DNA of 64,000 bases from Burkholderia gladioli (GCF_000959725.1 NZ_CP009322.1:1178001-1242000), one strand, 5' to 3'. Counted from the first letter of the stretch, positions 45,101-53,288 are shown. Numbers and translations are program-made. The notes: generated by a model not told the origin, from the letters alone.

Positions 45101-45293
45101 AGGGCGAGCCGAAGGCCACCATCGGCTCGTCGAACTTGAGCGTCACCTGCCGGATCTCGGGCGCCGAGCCTTGCGGCGAGACGCTGACGATCTTCGCCGC
45201 GTCGGCCGGCCAGCCGACGCCGCCGATCATGACCGCCGCGAGCGCCGACACGGCACTCCAATACAGGATTTTTTTTGATGTGCTTTGCTTCAT
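39174..45293 (-). CDS. Bacterial alpha-2-macroglobulin (YfhM type)
   Basis: This 2039-residue periplasmic protein has an N-terminal signal (SAVSALAAVMIGGVGWPADA) ending near residue 33. It holds serial MG domains, a bait region and the thioester motif in RWFQQYPYRCLEQQTSRALG, with Cys1537 and Gln1540 positioned for the reactive bond, followed by the TED alpha-barrel. Near the C-terminus are the MG10-like SGYRITKTLTPLEP and YSYLPAGKTSIEYTMRLNAV. It is thought to trap and covalently bind attacking proteases in the periplasm. It is about 400 residues longer than the E. coli homologue YfhM, with Asp/Ser/Gly-rich insertions around residues 745-770 and 855-880. It is co-translated with pbpC. I see Ala rather than Cys at the usual lipobox. 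Confidence 0.93.
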   Translation of the reverse strand: MKQSTSKKILYWSAVSALAAVMIGGVGWPADAAKIVSVSPQGSAPEIRQVTLKFDEPMVAFGSPSLPAPARLQCDNPAAAKFDAVWNDDRTWLAQFQQALPAGTRCTLTLEDGLKSSAGHAVTGPRRFAFQTSGPYPVEIRPGRSEIEERQLFVLKLTGPATEDSLREHIWCEATGIGNRIPITFANAATRAQLLDHFHWKADAARVLTLGCAQTLPPGQPVQLVYGAGVQSPSGVANGSEKRFDFRVREPFAASFSCERENAKAPCTPLRPLRIEFNAPISRANAEKLRIQGPDGAISPSFKPDDKSSDTRTVEFAAPLPASAELSVTLPDGLTDDSGRPLSNADLFPLKTRTASMPPLAKFSSSTFGIIERYAEPDSPALVPVTLRNVEADLKIAGLNAGQAEFSNIRVEDDSAIREWMRVVDQMDGIGMSVASIDALRPGLFERAKHPVFVPPAAGEKPPVGVHRIVDVRSLSLLDGQQHVERLVLPKADPATLRPFEVVGVPIAKPGFYVLELASPALGRSLMAKPGSMYVRTTVLVTNLGVHFKRGRDNSLVWVTTLDKGKPVPNAEIRVSDCNGEPLASGRTDAQGLLKIDGPLAEHRRCDYETSYRNIFVSARVNDPVTGPDMAFVVDDWNRGIESWRFDVPSDYGTRPGTIAHTVFDRTLVRAGETVSMKHYLRVEKLDGLAFPKQYPNRVTIRHEGSGDVYRQPLVWAADHTADSSFTLPPGAKLGEYTVTLDTGRAGDKSDDSEANNGDDDQDDSSGGSGASYGSGSFRVEAFRLPVFKGSVNVRDTRTSPLVGASEAAVAVQLDYLSGGPAANQPVRVSALLRPTSPAFGDRYPDFSFTPWRAEQPGSDAGASDDEDDSGDTAASSADPDAPKLVADKLPVTLDRNGSGTVSLKSLPKVDAPKRLALEATFADPNGEIQTIRGDTTLWPAALAAGIKAGHWVAVGDSVPVTALAVDLDGKPHAGAEIEVHGYARVTTSSRKRMVGGFYAYDNRSETRDLGALCSGKSDDKGRMACDAKLKEAGEVTLVAQVKDGSGRAATGSTSIWVVREDELWFGGNNTDRIDLIPEKPSYEPGETARFQVRMPFRQATALVAVERSGVMETHVVQLNGRDPSIELKVDASWGPNVYVSVLALRGRLREVPWYSFFTWGWKTPVEWARAFWNEGRRYVPPTPLVDLSKPAFRYGLTEIKVGTAPHKLAVSVTPDAGSYPVRGTAHVRIAVKLPDGKPAPAGTEVAVAAVDEALLELMPNDSWDLLGAMLQRRGYGVETATAQMEIVGRRHFGRKAVPAGGGGGTAPTRELFDTLLLWSPRVALDANGEARVDVKLNDALTRFSIVAIASVGADRFGTGRASVRSTQDLQLISGLPPLAREGDALVAPFTLRNTTSRAMKVLVTPNAPGLALAAQTVELAAGASRELSWRVAIPVGAADGGGALPWSISAAEQGGAHAADALKITQKIVPAVPVTVQQATLTQVDGSFSLPVAAPADAAADRAGLPRGGISVALQSKLADGLPGVTRWFQQYPYRCLEQQTSRALGLHDAALWQSVIAQMPSYLDADGLAGYFPLSADSGEKGSTALTAYLLSVTDEAGKLDPRFALPDALRTQLEAGLASFVDGRITRDSWAPREDRDLRKLAALEALSRHDAAQARMLGSIAITPERWPTSALLDYYAILSRVADIPQREDKRAQVEQLLRARLAYQGTQLVFSTARDDDLWWLMSGNDSNAARLALAFNGNPAWKDEMPRIVAGLLALQRNGAWQTTTSNLLGELAVERFSRTYETTPVTGRTTLRLGDVERSIAWGGSAAAAAPASAASPVTAVTAAPSAAASTPAATRNAAARSTLLPWPAAPHAPLTLSLTQDGTGKPWATIQSLAAVPLKRPVVSGYRITKTLTPLEPAVKGAYTRGDLVRVHLDIDAQAAMTWVVINDPVPAGTSIMGSGLGRDSETATQGENNRDGAWPSFIERDFDGYRAYYSYLPAGKTSIEYTMRLNAVGSFGLPPTRVEALYAPSAYGMLPNAPIVVQPVAGQQP

Positions 45294-45804
45294 CGCTCGC
45301 CCGCCCTCGGAGAGATGCTTTTCGGAATGCCTGCGATTCTAACCGAGCCCTTACGTCGGTCAGGCGCGATTTTGTCCTGTCCTGGCGCCTGTCCATGGCG
45401 CGCGACGGCGCCAGCCATAGCATGATTGCGTCGTCGCGGGAAGCACTGTGGCTTACAGCCGACAGACTATGCGTCGATTCCGTTTATCGAGGAGAGCGTA
45501 AGAATTCATATCCTATAAAGACATTGTCCGGCGGCTCGCAAACGCGTACATTTCCGGTCCGCGTCGACGCGCGGGGCCGGAACGGCACCCGGTGCCGGGC
45601 GCGAGGCGCCTGCCGCCCTCGCGCCGCCGGGGAATCGGCGAAACAGCCGGATCGTCGACGACTAAACAACAACAGCGCGTGCGCGAACCGTTTCGCGCCA
45701 CGCGCCATGCGTGGCCCGGGGCACCTTCCTTGCCGGTCGCGAACCACAAGCGGGCCGCACGGAAAGTGCCAGTCAAATCTGAGAGAGATCTACAGGCAGG
45801 GGAT
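45294..45804. promoter_or_regulatory. Divergent region between alpha-2-macroglobulin and porin genes
   Basis: About 510 bases with no supported gene. An AT-richer patch at 45480-45530 probably belongs to the porin promoter. The region is long enough for a regulated leader. Confidence 0.4.
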
Positions 45805-46914
45805 ATGAAACTTCGAATCAAAACCATCGCGGCGCTGAGCGTGGCCGTGCCGGCCGCGGCCTTCGCGCAATCGAGCGTCACGCTCTATGGCCGTATCGAC
45901 GGCGGCGTCGAGTACCTCAACCACGTCGCGAACGCGACGCGCACCGGCAGCGCGACGCGCTGGAGCGCCGAGAGCGGCGACTGGGGCACCAGCATGTTCG
46001 GCCTGAAGGGCACCGAGGACCTGGGCGGCGGCAACACCGCGATCTTCGACCTCGAGACCGCGTTCCAGGTGATGAACGGCACCACCGGCGGCGGCCGGAT
46101 GTTCTCGCGCCGCGCCTACGTGGGCTTGAAGAACAACGAGTGGGGCACGCTGCAGGCCGGTCGCAACCTGTTCATCGACAGCGACGGCGTGTGGGAATTC
46201 GATCCCTTCGTGCAGCAGGCGTTCTCGTCGGCCTCGCTGGTGCGCGGCCGCAACTGGCAGCAGACCAGCAACAACATCGAGTATCACAGCCCGGTGTGGA
46301 ACGGCTTCGACGTGCAGGGGCAGTACGCCTTCGGCAACCAGACCAATTTCAACACCGGCCCGGCCAACGACTTCGGTCGTTCGGACGGCATCATGCTGTC
46401 GTATCACTCGGCGCTGTTCGACGTGCGCGGCATCTATGACGAGCTGCGCAACAACAACGGCAAGATGGACAACATCTTCACCGCCTCGCGCGAATACTTC
46501 GTCGGCACCAACATCTACGTACAGAAGTTCAAGATCCAGGCCGCCTACACGCACTACCAGGCACCGGACACGCCGCAGGGCCTGGCCGACCGCGCCGACC
46601 ACGTCTGGCTGGGCGCGACCTACACGGCCACGCCGGCCTGGGCGGTGACGGGCGGCGGCTACTACGTGCGGGTCGGCAGCGGCAACGGCGATGCGACGCA
46701 CGACGCGTCGGGCCACGCGATCATGTACGTGCTCGGCACCACCTACAACCTGTCCAAGCGCACCTTCCTGTACGGCACGGTGGCCTACATGCGCAACAGC
46801 GGCAACTCGAACTTCTCGCTGATCGCCTCCTCGCGCGACGCCACCAACGGCACCAACCCGCTGACGGGCGAATCGCAGACCGGCGCCTACGTCGGTATCA
46901 TGCACAACTTCTAA
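45805..46914 (+). CDS. Burkholderia-type general porin
   Basis: This 369-residue outer-membrane protein has a classic signal (MKLRIKTIAALSVAVPAAAF then A|QSSVTLYG). The mature form begins SSVTLYGRIDGGVEYL, has GLKGTEDLGGGNTAIFDLET in strand 2-3, RRAYVGLKNNEWGTLQAGRN for the loop before constriction, and ends in YVGIMHNF with the terminal Phe needed for assembly. The 16-strand, trimeric porin fold is typical for the genus. ATG 45805 is supported by AGGGGAT; the frame stays open upstream but without signal features. It is followed by a perfect terminator. No substrate selectivity can be inferred. Confidence 0.95.
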   Translation: MKLRIKTIAALSVAVPAAAFAQSSVTLYGRIDGGVEYLNHVANATRTGSATRWSAESGDWGTSMFGLKGTEDLGGGNTAIFDLETAFQVMNGTTGGGRMFSRRAYVGLKNNEWGTLQAGRNLFIDSDGVWEFDPFVQQAFSSASLVRGRNWQQTSNNIEYHSPVWNGFDVQGQYAFGNQTNFNTGPANDFGRSDGIMLSYHSALFDVRGIYDELRNNNGKMDNIFTASREYFVGTNIYVQKFKIQAAYTHYQAPDTPQGLADRADHVWLGATYTATPAWAVTGGGYYVRVGSGNGDATHDASGHAIMYVLGTTYNLSKRTFLYGTVAYMRNSGNSNFSLIASSRDATNGTNPLTGESQTGAYVGIMHNF

Positions 46915-46965
46915 GCGGCGCAACGGCCGGCTCGGTTCGAGCCGGTTCGCTCGGCGCCGAATGCC

Positions 46966-47009
46966 AATCAGCCCGGCATGGTGTCGACCATGCCGGGCTG
47001 ATTGTTTTT
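46966..47009 (+). terminator. Strong Rho-independent terminator after the porin gene
   Basis: AATCAGCCCGGCATGGT pairs perfectly over 17 bases with ACCATGCCGGGCTGATT around GTCG, then GTTTTT. It ends 17 bases before the convergent murA-like stop. Confidence 0.92.
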
Positions 47010-47026
47010 GGGCGCGGCGCTGTGCT

Positions 47027-48328
47027 TCAGTCGCCGGCGGTCCACTCCACGTTGGCGCCGACCGAACGCAGGTTCTCGACGAAGTGCGGATGCGCGCGGC
47101 GGATCGGCTGGGCGTTGAGGATCTCGGAGCGGCCCTCGATGCTGGCGGCCACCATCAGCAGCGCGATCGCCACGCGGATGATGTAGGGGCTCTCGACGCG
47201 GGCCGGCGACAGCGGCAGGCCGCCGAAGGTGATCAGGCGATGCGGGTCGGACTGGAACACGTGCGCGCCGAACTTCGAGAGCTCGCCGGTCCAGCCCATC
47301 GCGCCGTCATAGACCTTGTTCCAGAACATCACGCTGCCCTCGGCCTTCACGCCGAGCGCGATGAAGATCGGCAGCAGGTCGACCGGCAGATAGGGCCAGG
47401 GTGCCGCCTCGATCTTGGTCAGGATGTTCTGCGTGAATGGCTTGCGCACGCGCATCACGCCGTCGCGCACCGCGCGCGACCAGCCGTTCTCGTGCGTGAC
47501 CTGCACGCCGAGCTTGGCGAAGGTGCGGTCGATCAGCGGGAACATCTCGGGGCCGCTGTTGCGCACCGCGATGTCGCCGCCGGTGATCGCGCCGAGCGCG
47601 AGGAAGGTGGCAATCTCGTGGAAATCCTCGGCGAAGCGGTGCTCGCCGCCGCCCAGTTTGCCGCCGCCCTGGACCCGGATATGCGAGGTGCCGATCCCCT
47701 CGATCGGCACGCCGAGCATCGTCAGGAAGCGGCAGAACTCCTGCACGTGCGGCTCGGAGGCGGCATTCACGAGCGTCGAGACGCCGCCGGCGGCGGTCGC
47801 GCACAGCACGAAGTTCTCGGTGGTGGTGACCGAGGCGTAGTCGAGCCAGTGGTCGTTGGCCTGGAGCGGGCCGGCCACGCGCAGGATCAGCGAGTCGGAG
47901 GTCTGCTCCAGCGTCGCGCCGAAGCGCTCGAACACTTCCACGTGCGGGTCGATCTCGCGCACGCCGAGCGTGCAGCCGGTCACGTCGCTCTCGAGCCGCG
48001 CCACGCCGAAGCGGGCCAGCAGCGGCGGCACCAGCATGATCGAGGAGCGCATCTCCTCGGGCAGGCGGTGCACGGCCGGGTCGAACTGGGTGGCGCGGTG
48101 ATGCAGGTCGAGCACGCCGGTGGCGTAGTCCATCGACACATCGCTGCCGAGCGTGCGGAAGATGTCGAGGATCTTGCGCACGTCGGTGATGTCGGGCACG
48201 CCGATCAGCTTCAGCGGCTGGTCGGTCAGCAGGGTCGAGCAGAGGATCGGGAGGACGGCGTTCTTGTTGGCGGACGGCGTGATTTCCCCGCGAAGCGGGG
48301 TGCCGCCGTTGACTAGCAGATTCGACAT
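47027..48328 (-). CDS. murA: UDP-N-acetylglucosamine 1-carboxyvinyltransferase (MurA-like)
   Basis: This 433-residue enolpyruvyltransferase aligns with MurA. Lys22 lies in TPSANKNAVLPIL, catalytic Cys119 in VTGCTLGVREIDPHVEVF, and an Asp in YLPVDLLPIFIALGVKAEG stands where E. coli has the PTDMQ motif. These residues suggest it can transfer enolpyruvate from PEP to UDP-GlcNAc, the first committed step of peptidoglycan synthesis, and remain fosfomycin-sensitive. Several conserved loops are rewritten (WPYLPVDLLP for the usual PGFPTDMQ). The context (porin and MFS genes) is not the usual murA neighbourhood, so it is probably a second copy. ATG 48328 fits the family start. Confidence 0.87.
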   Translation of the reverse strand: MSNLLVNGGTPLRGEITPSANKNAVLPILCSTLLTDQPLKLIGVPDITDVRKILDIFRTLGSDVSMDYATGVLDLHHRATQFDPAVHRLPEEMRSSIMLVPPLLARFGVARLESDVTGCTLGVREIDPHVEVFERFGATLEQTSDSLILRVAGPLQANDHWLDYASVTTTENFVLCATAAGGVSTLVNAASEPHVQEFCRFLTMLGVPIEGIGTSHIRVQGGGKLGGGEHRFAEDFHEIATFLALGAITGGDIAVRNSGPEMFPLIDRTFAKLGVQVTHENGWSRAVRDGVMRVRKPFTQNILTKIEAAPWPYLPVDLLPIFIALGVKAEGSVMFWNKVYDGAMGWTGELSKFGAHVFQSDPHRLITFGGLPLSPARVESPYIIRVAIALLMVAASIEGRSEILNAQPIRRAHPHFVENLRSVGANVEWTAGD

Positions 48329-48501
48329 GGTTCGGCGCGTTTGGAATGAGAGATGGCGCAAGGTTCGTATCATGCCATCGTTTCGACGCCGGGGCGCGCG
48401 CAATCGCTGCCCGGCGGCCCCAGGCGCGGCGCGGACCGGCCCGCGGTTCCGACCCCTTGCGGAAGACGCCGAGCGGCGGATCGGCGCGTCGCCGCGCCCT
48501 G

Positions 48502-49827
48502 TCAATCGAGCCGCTTGCCGGCGCGTTCCTCGATGCTCGCTAGAGCGGCGAAGCTGAGCATGCCGCAGGCGATCGCGTACCAGGCCGGCGCGGTCGGATC
48601 GCCGGTGGCGGCGATCAGCCAGGTCACGATGAACTGCGCGAAGCCGCCGAAGATCGCCACGCCGAGGCTGTAGACCAGGGCCCCGCCGGTGGCACGTACC
48701 GCGCGCGGGAACAGCTCGCCGAGCATCGGCGCGGTGGCGCCGCAATAGAGCGCGTGCACGACGCTCAGCACGGCGATGGCGCCGAGCAGCGAGGCGGCGC
48801 CGGGCCAGCGGTTCAGCGCGACGAAGGCCGGGTAGATCGCCAGCGTCAGCACCAGGCGCGACCAGCCCGCCACCGGCTTGCGGCCGATGCGATCGGCCAG
48901 CGCGCCGCCCAGCGGCGAGACCAGCATCAGCGCCATGCCGGCCACGCAGCCGGCCAGCATGGCGATCCAGGCCGGCAGGTGCAGCGTGCGCACGCCGTAG
49001 ATCGCCATGTAGAAGACGATGATGTAGTGCGTGGCGGTGCCGCCGATGGTCAGGCCCAGGCCCGCGAACAGCGCGCGGCGATGGCGCCGCAGCACCGCCG
49101 CGAGCGGCAGCGGCGCGGGGGCATTGCCGGCGCCGCTGCCGCTGACGCTGGCGGCGGGTCGATGCGCCTCGTCGATGCCGCGCCGCAGCCAGTAGCCGAG
49201 CGGCACGAACAGGGTGCCGATCACGAAGGGCACGCGCCAGCCCCAGCTGTCCAGTTGCGGCGCGCTCAGCGTCGCGTTCAGCACCGCGCCGGTCAGCGCG
49301 CCGGCCAGCGCCGCCAGCCCCTGGCTGGAGAACTGGAACGAGGCATAGAAGCCGCGCCGGTGCGGTGGCGCCTGCTCGATCAGCAGCGTGGTGGAGGCGC
49401 CCACCTCGCCGCCCGAGGCGAAGCCCTGCAGCAGGCGCGCGAGCACCAGGATCACCGGCGCAGCCAGGCCCGCCTGCGCGTAGGTGGGCGCCGCCGCGAT
49501 CATCGCGGTACCCAGCGCCATCAGCAGCAAGGTCAGGATCATCGCGCTGCGGCGGCCCGCCCGATCGGCGTAGATGCCGATCACGATGCCGCCCAGCGGG
49601 CGCGTCACGAAACCCACGCCGAAGCTGGCCACCGCCAGCATCAACTCGCCGAAGGCCGAGCCGACCGGGAAGAACAGCCGGCCGATCAGCAGCGCGAAAT
49701 AGCTGTAGACGGTGAAATCGTAGAACTCGAGCGCATTGCCGACGGCGGCCGCCGCGATCAGGCGGCGGGCCTGGCGGCGCGAGGCGCGGGCGGCGGGCAG
49801 GGCGACTTCGACGGCGGGCGATTCCAT
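48502..49827 (-). CDS. MFS transporter, metabolite:H+ symporter (MHS) type
   Basis: This 441-residue inner-membrane protein has 12 predicted segments. MHS-family landmarks are AVGNALEFYDFTVYSYFALL, FVTRPLGGIVIGIYADRAGR, the loop 2-3 signature, LQGFASGGEVGASTTLLIEQ and FQFSSQGLA. MHS members import dicarboxylates, citrate, shikimate or osmolytes with protons. ATG 49827 has GAGG upstream. It follows an M20 amidohydrolase gene by 150 bases on the same strand and both lie opposite a LysR regulator, suggesting uptake of an organic acid or acylated amino acid that the hydrolase processes. The substrate is inferred only from this context. Confidence 0.9.
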   Translation of the reverse strand: MESPAVEVALPAARASRRQARRLIAAAAVGNALEFYDFTVYSYFALLIGRLFFPVGSAFGELMLAVASFGVGFVTRPLGGIVIGIYADRAGRRSAMILTLLLMALGTAMIAAAPTYAQAGLAAPVILVLARLLQGFASGGEVGASTTLLIEQAPPHRRGFYASFQFSSQGLAALAGALTGAVLNATLSAPQLDSWGWRVPFVIGTLFVPLGYWLRRGIDEAHRPAASVSGSGAGNAPAPLPLAAVLRRHRRALFAGLGLTIGGTATHYIIVFYMAIYGVRTLHLPAWIAMLAGCVAGMALMLVSPLGGALADRIGRKPVAGWSRLVLTLAIYPAFVALNRWPGAASLLGAIAVLSVVHALYCGATAPMLGELFPRAVRATGGALVYSLGVAIFGGFAQFIVTWLIAATGDPTAPAWYAIACGMLSFAALASIEERAGKRLD

Positions 49828-49977
49828 CGGCACCTCGGAGCGGAAACGGAAGCGAGGGAAGAAACGGAGCAGCAGCGGAGAAGCAGCGGAGCAGTCGCGC
49901 AAGGCAAACGGCTCGCGGCGCTCGGCCTGTCATCCCGCGGCGAAGCGGGAGCAGGCGGCGCCGCGCGCCTTGCTTGC

Positions 49978-51159
49978 TCAGTCGACCAGCCAGCCCTCGG
50001 CGACGCGCACCCAGTAGCTCGCGCCGATCGGCAGGATCGCGTCGTTGAAGTCGTAGCCGGGGTTGTGGACCATGCAGCCGCCACGGCTGCCGGTGCCGTT
50101 GCCGAGCAGCGCGTAACAGCCGGGGCGCTGCTCCAGCATGTAGGCGAAATCCTCGCTGCCCATCAGCGGTGCCGCGTCCATCTCGACGCGCGCCTCGCCG
50201 AGCATCGCGCGCGCGATGCTCGCCGCGAATTCGGTCGGCGCCTCGTGGTTGACGAGCACCGGGTAGCCGTGGTCGTAGTCGATCTCGACGCCGAGCCCGT
50301 AGGCGGCCGCGTGGCCGCGCACCAGCTCGCCGATCCGCGTTTCGAGCTGCGCGCGCACGGCGGCGTCGAGCGCGCGCACCGAGAGTTTCATCACCACCGT
50401 CTCGGGAATGATGTTGAAGGTCTCGCCGGCCTGCACGCTGCCGACCGTGATCACGGCCGCCTGCTGCGCGTCGATCTCGCGCGCGACGATGGTCTGCAGG
50501 GCCAGCATCAGGCTGCCGGCCGCCGACATCGGGTCGCGCGCCATGTGCGGCATCGCGCCGTGCCCGCCCACGCCCTTCAGGCGGATCGTGACGCGATCGC
50601 AGGAAGCCATCGCGGGGCCGCTGCGGAACGCCATCTCGCCGGCCGCGCGGCCCGGCATGTTGTGGAGCGCGAAGATCGCGTCGCAGGGAAAGCGCTCGAA
50701 CAGGCCGTCGTCCATCATCGCCTTGCCGCCGCCGAAATTTTCCTCGGCGGGCTGGAAGATCAGGTTCAGGGTGCCCGAGAAGCGCCGCGTGGCGGCCAGG
50801 TGGCGCGCCGCGCAGAGCAGCATCGCCGTGTGCCCGTCGTGACCGCAGGCGTGCATCTGGCCGGCGCGGCGGCTCGCGTAGGGCAGGCCGGTGGCTTCGT
50901 GGATCGGCAGCGCGTCCATGTCGGCGCGCAAGCCCAGCGTGCGCCGGCCGTCGCCGGCACGCAGCACGCCGACCAGCCCGGTGCGGCCGATCCCGCGATG
51001 CACTTCGTAGCCCCATTGGGCGAGCAGCCCGGCCACCAGTTCGCCGGTGCCGGTTTCCTCGAAGGCGAGCTCGGGATGGGCATGGATGCGGCGGCGGATC
51101 TCGACGAACTCGGGGGCGAGGTCGGCGATGCCGGCGAGGACGGGCTCGGTGGCGGTCAT
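49978..51159 (-). CDS. M20-family aminoacylase / hippurate hydrolase-like amidohydrolase
   Basis: This 393-residue cytoplasmic metallo-amidohydrolase begins with IRRRIHAHPELAFEETGTG. Metal ligands are visible in LGLRADMDALPIHEATGLP, the HACGHDGHTAMLLCAARHLA stretch, and QPAEENFGGGKAMMDDGLFE. A dimerisation domain lies at about 185-295, and the end has GSEDFAYMLEQRPGCYALLG and HNPGYDFNDAILP. It should release acyl groups from N-acyl amino acids (such as hippurate or auxin-type conjugates). A plant-associated role as an IAA-conjugate hydrolase is possible but not shown. It is divergent from a LysR regulator and upstream of an MHS transporter. Confidence 0.92.
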   Translation of the reverse strand: MTATEPVLAGIADLAPEFVEIRRRIHAHPELAFEETGTGELVAGLLAQWGYEVHRGIGRTGLVGVLRAGDGRRTLGLRADMDALPIHEATGLPYASRRAGQMHACGHDGHTAMLLCAARHLAATRRFSGTLNLIFQPAEENFGGGKAMMDDGLFERFPCDAIFALHNMPGRAAGEMAFRSGPAMASCDRVTIRLKGVGGHGAMPHMARDPMSAAGSLMLALQTIVAREIDAQQAAVITVGSVQAGETFNIIPETVVMKLSVRALDAAVRAQLETRIGELVRGHAAAYGLGVEIDYDHGYPVLVNHEAPTEFAASIARAMLGEARVEMDAAPLMGSEDFAYMLEQRPGCYALLGNGTGSRGGCMVHNPGYDFNDAILPIGASYWVRVAEGWLVD

Positions 51160-51357
51160 GGAAACTCCGTGGGTGAGCGCCTGGAAGCCGCCCGGAGGTG
51201 GGCTCGGATCAGGCGAAATATCGAACGATCGCGCTCAAGCATAGGGATTTCCGACGCTCACCATAAGCTGATAAATTGCGTCGATGACAACCCGTGGTTG
51301 CCTCGGGAAAACCCTCGATACACGCGCCGGCCCAACCGCCGGATGCGCCTCCCCGCC

Positions 51358-52281
51358 ATGAAATATCACCAGCTCAAGGCCTTCCTCTCGGTGGCCGACG
51401 AAGGCAGCATCCGCGCCGCCGCGCGCAGCCAGAACCTGTCGCCGGCCGCGCTGACCAAATCGCTGAAGGAACTGGAGCAGGCGCTGGGCGTCTCGCTGGT
51501 GCTGCGCACCGCTCGCGGCGTGCAGTTGACCGACTTCGGGCAGCGCCTGCTGGTGCGCGCGCGGTTGATCGTGGCCGAGATGCAGCGCGCCCGCGAGGAC
51601 ATCGAGCAGGCGCTCGGCGCGAGCCATGGCTCGGTGGCGGCCGCGATCACGCCGGCGGTGGCGCTGTCGCTGCTGCCCGATGCCTACCGGGCATTCCGGC
51701 GCCGCTTCCCGCTCACGCGCGTGAGCCTGCAGGAAGGTTTCCCGGGCGTGGCGCTGCCCAGGCTGCACGACGGCACGCTCGATTTCGCGGTGGCGGTGGT
51801 GGTGCCCGAGCTGCTGGCCGCCGAGTTCGACCACGACACCCTCTACACCAGCCGCCTGGCGATCGCCACGCGCCGCGGCCATCCGCTGGCGGGCGCCACC
51901 TCGCTGGCCCAGCTCGTCGAGGCCGAGTGGCTGCTCAATCCCTCTCCGGAAAGCTCCTCGCAGATGCTTTGCGACTGCTTCAGCGCGAACCGCCTGCCGG
52001 TGCCGGCGCGGATCGTCGAATGCCCGAGCTTCGGTGTCGCGCAGACCCTGATGGCCGGCACCGACCTGGTAGCCGCGCTGCCCGTGCAACTGCTCGATGC
52101 GCCGCTGGCGCGCGAGCGTTTCGTCGAGTTGGCGGTGCGCGAGACGATTCCGGCGCTGTCGATCCAGGTGGTGCGGCGGCGCGATACGCCGCTCACGCCG
52201 GCCGCCGCGATGCTGATCGACTGCCTGCGCGATGCGGCGCGCCGTGCCGGGTTGGCCCCGCCGCCTGCGCCGGCATCGTGA
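51358..52281 (+). CDS. LysR-family transcriptional regulator
   Basis: This 307-residue protein opens with the LysR helix-turn-helix: MKYHQLKAFLSVADEGSIRA, AARSQNLSPAALTKSLKELE, then LGVSLVLRTARGVQLTDFGQ. The substrate-binding domain covers about 90-300 (TPAVALSLLPDAYRAFRRRF). LysR proteins usually activate a divergent target, here the M20 hydrolase and MHS transporter genes. An AT-rich stretch (51225-51285) in the 198-base gap likely carries the operator. The effector is not known. Confidence 0.93.
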   Translation: MKYHQLKAFLSVADEGSIRAAARSQNLSPAALTKSLKELEQALGVSLVLRTARGVQLTDFGQRLLVRARLIVAEMQRAREDIEQALGASHGSVAAAITPAVALSLLPDAYRAFRRRFPLTRVSLQEGFPGVALPRLHDGTLDFAVAVVVPELLAAEFDHDTLYTSRLAIATRRGHPLAGATSLAQLVEAEWLLNPSPESSSQMLCDCFSANRLPVPARIVECPSFGVAQTLMAGTDLVAALPVQLLDAPLARERFVELAVRETIPALSIQVVRRRDTPLTPAAAMLIDCLRDAARRAGLAPPPAPAS

Positions 52282-52336
52282 AAATGATCGGAATCCTCAT
52301 GAATGTGAGGTGCGGGCACGCGTGATGCTACGCGCC

Positions 52337-52367
52337 AAAACAAAAAACCTCGCCGAAGCGAGGTTTT
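52337..52367 (-). terminator. Terminator of the small exported protein gene (also faces lysR)
   Basis: AAAACCTCGC and GCGAGGTTTT form a perfect ten-pair stem around CGAA. On the minus strand a T6 run and further Ts follow. It is 56 bases past the stop at 52424 and may also stop transcripts from the convergent LysR gene. Confidence 0.9.
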
Positions 52368-52423
52368 CGAGTGCCGGGCGCGGGCGACCCGGAAGACCCG
52401 GCGCCCGGCGAAGCCGATGCGGC

Positions 52424-52774
52424 TTACAGGCAGGTGCTGAGATCCGCGGCGGCCGGATTCGCGGCATCACCCACCGAGCGGAAGCCTACCCAGGTCGCGG
52501 CGCCCGAGACGCGGGCCGGACGCACCATCGCGGCGGCGCCGTTCGGCGGCTGCTGGCCCGGCACGTAGACGTCCATCGCCATGTCGTTGGCGAGCACGTC
52601 CTGCGAGATCACTTGCTGCTGGGACTTGTCGGCCCAGGTCTTGGCGATGCAGGCGGCCACCTGGTTCGCGGGCTTCTGGCTCTGACCGATGTTCTGGATG
52701 GTCCATTGCGGTTGCTGTTGCGCAAAGGCGGAAGCGGCGACGGTCAGGGCGATGAGCGGCAGCAGTTTCTTCAT
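52424..52774 (-). CDS. Small exported protein of unknown function, 116 residues
   Basis: The product has a clear signal peptide (MKKLLPLIALTVAASAFAQ, cleavage after AFA). The mature part is about 98 residues, Gln- and Ala-rich, with QPQWTIQNIGQSQKPANQVA at its start and only two cysteines, Cys42 and Cys115, which could form a disulfide. The start at 52774 is fixed by the signal; GGAGAA precedes it. It has its own terminator and is probably monocistronic. I do not recognise a family; it looks like a small periplasmic protein. Confidence 0.78.
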   Translation of the reverse strand: MKKLLPLIALTVAASAFAQQQPQWTIQNIGQSQKPANQVAACIAKTWADKSQQQVISQDVLANDMAMDVYVPGQQPPNGAAAMVRPARVSGAATWVGFRSVGDAANPAAADLSTCL

Positions 52775-53288
52775 GTTCTCTCCTTGTTCGGTCGTTGGGA
52801 CATGCCGGGCATCTTGTACGTCGATGTCGGCAGGGACTACGAAAGTGTCAGATCGCCAGTTTCCCATCATGTTCCGGTCGATTGCGCAACAGTTTGTTAA
52901 GTTGCTTGCCGAAACGTGACGAGACGTTTCCAGGTGTTTCGGAAAACGGGGCTGCCCTGGTCGCTGGTCTTGCGAAGTGGCATGGAGGGCCGGTCGGGAG
53001 GCTGCGTCGAACCGGCGGTGACGATCGGCTCGGCAGCGGCTGCGCCGGCGCGATCGATCGAGGGAAGCGAGGTGGCCGTCAGCCTACGCCGCGGTTCTGG
53101 GATCGCTGGCGTAGTGTCGGTGCTGAACGGTGGCCCCGTCGCGTTTGACTGCATGATCGCAAAAAAACGCGGGGAGGATTGTTAAGCACATTTAAATCCA
53201 TCACGTCGATTGTGACGCTTCGTGCTCGGGGCCGGACGGGATTTTCGCGCGGCGCGTCGCGTGCCTGGCCAGGCCGCTCGCGCGCCGT
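52775..53288. other. Intergenic region, no gene recognised
   Basis: About 510 bases between the exported-protein start and the CLC-channel stop. Part of it is AT-rich (53150-53220). I see neither a coding frame with support nor a clear terminator for the CLC gene. Confidence 0.4.

Noticed and set aside
48754..51357. Plus-strand open frame leading into the LysR gene
   Set aside because: Translation is Arg/His/Gln-rich and lies antisense to the MFS and M20 genes. LysR starts at 51358 with its helix-turn-helix.
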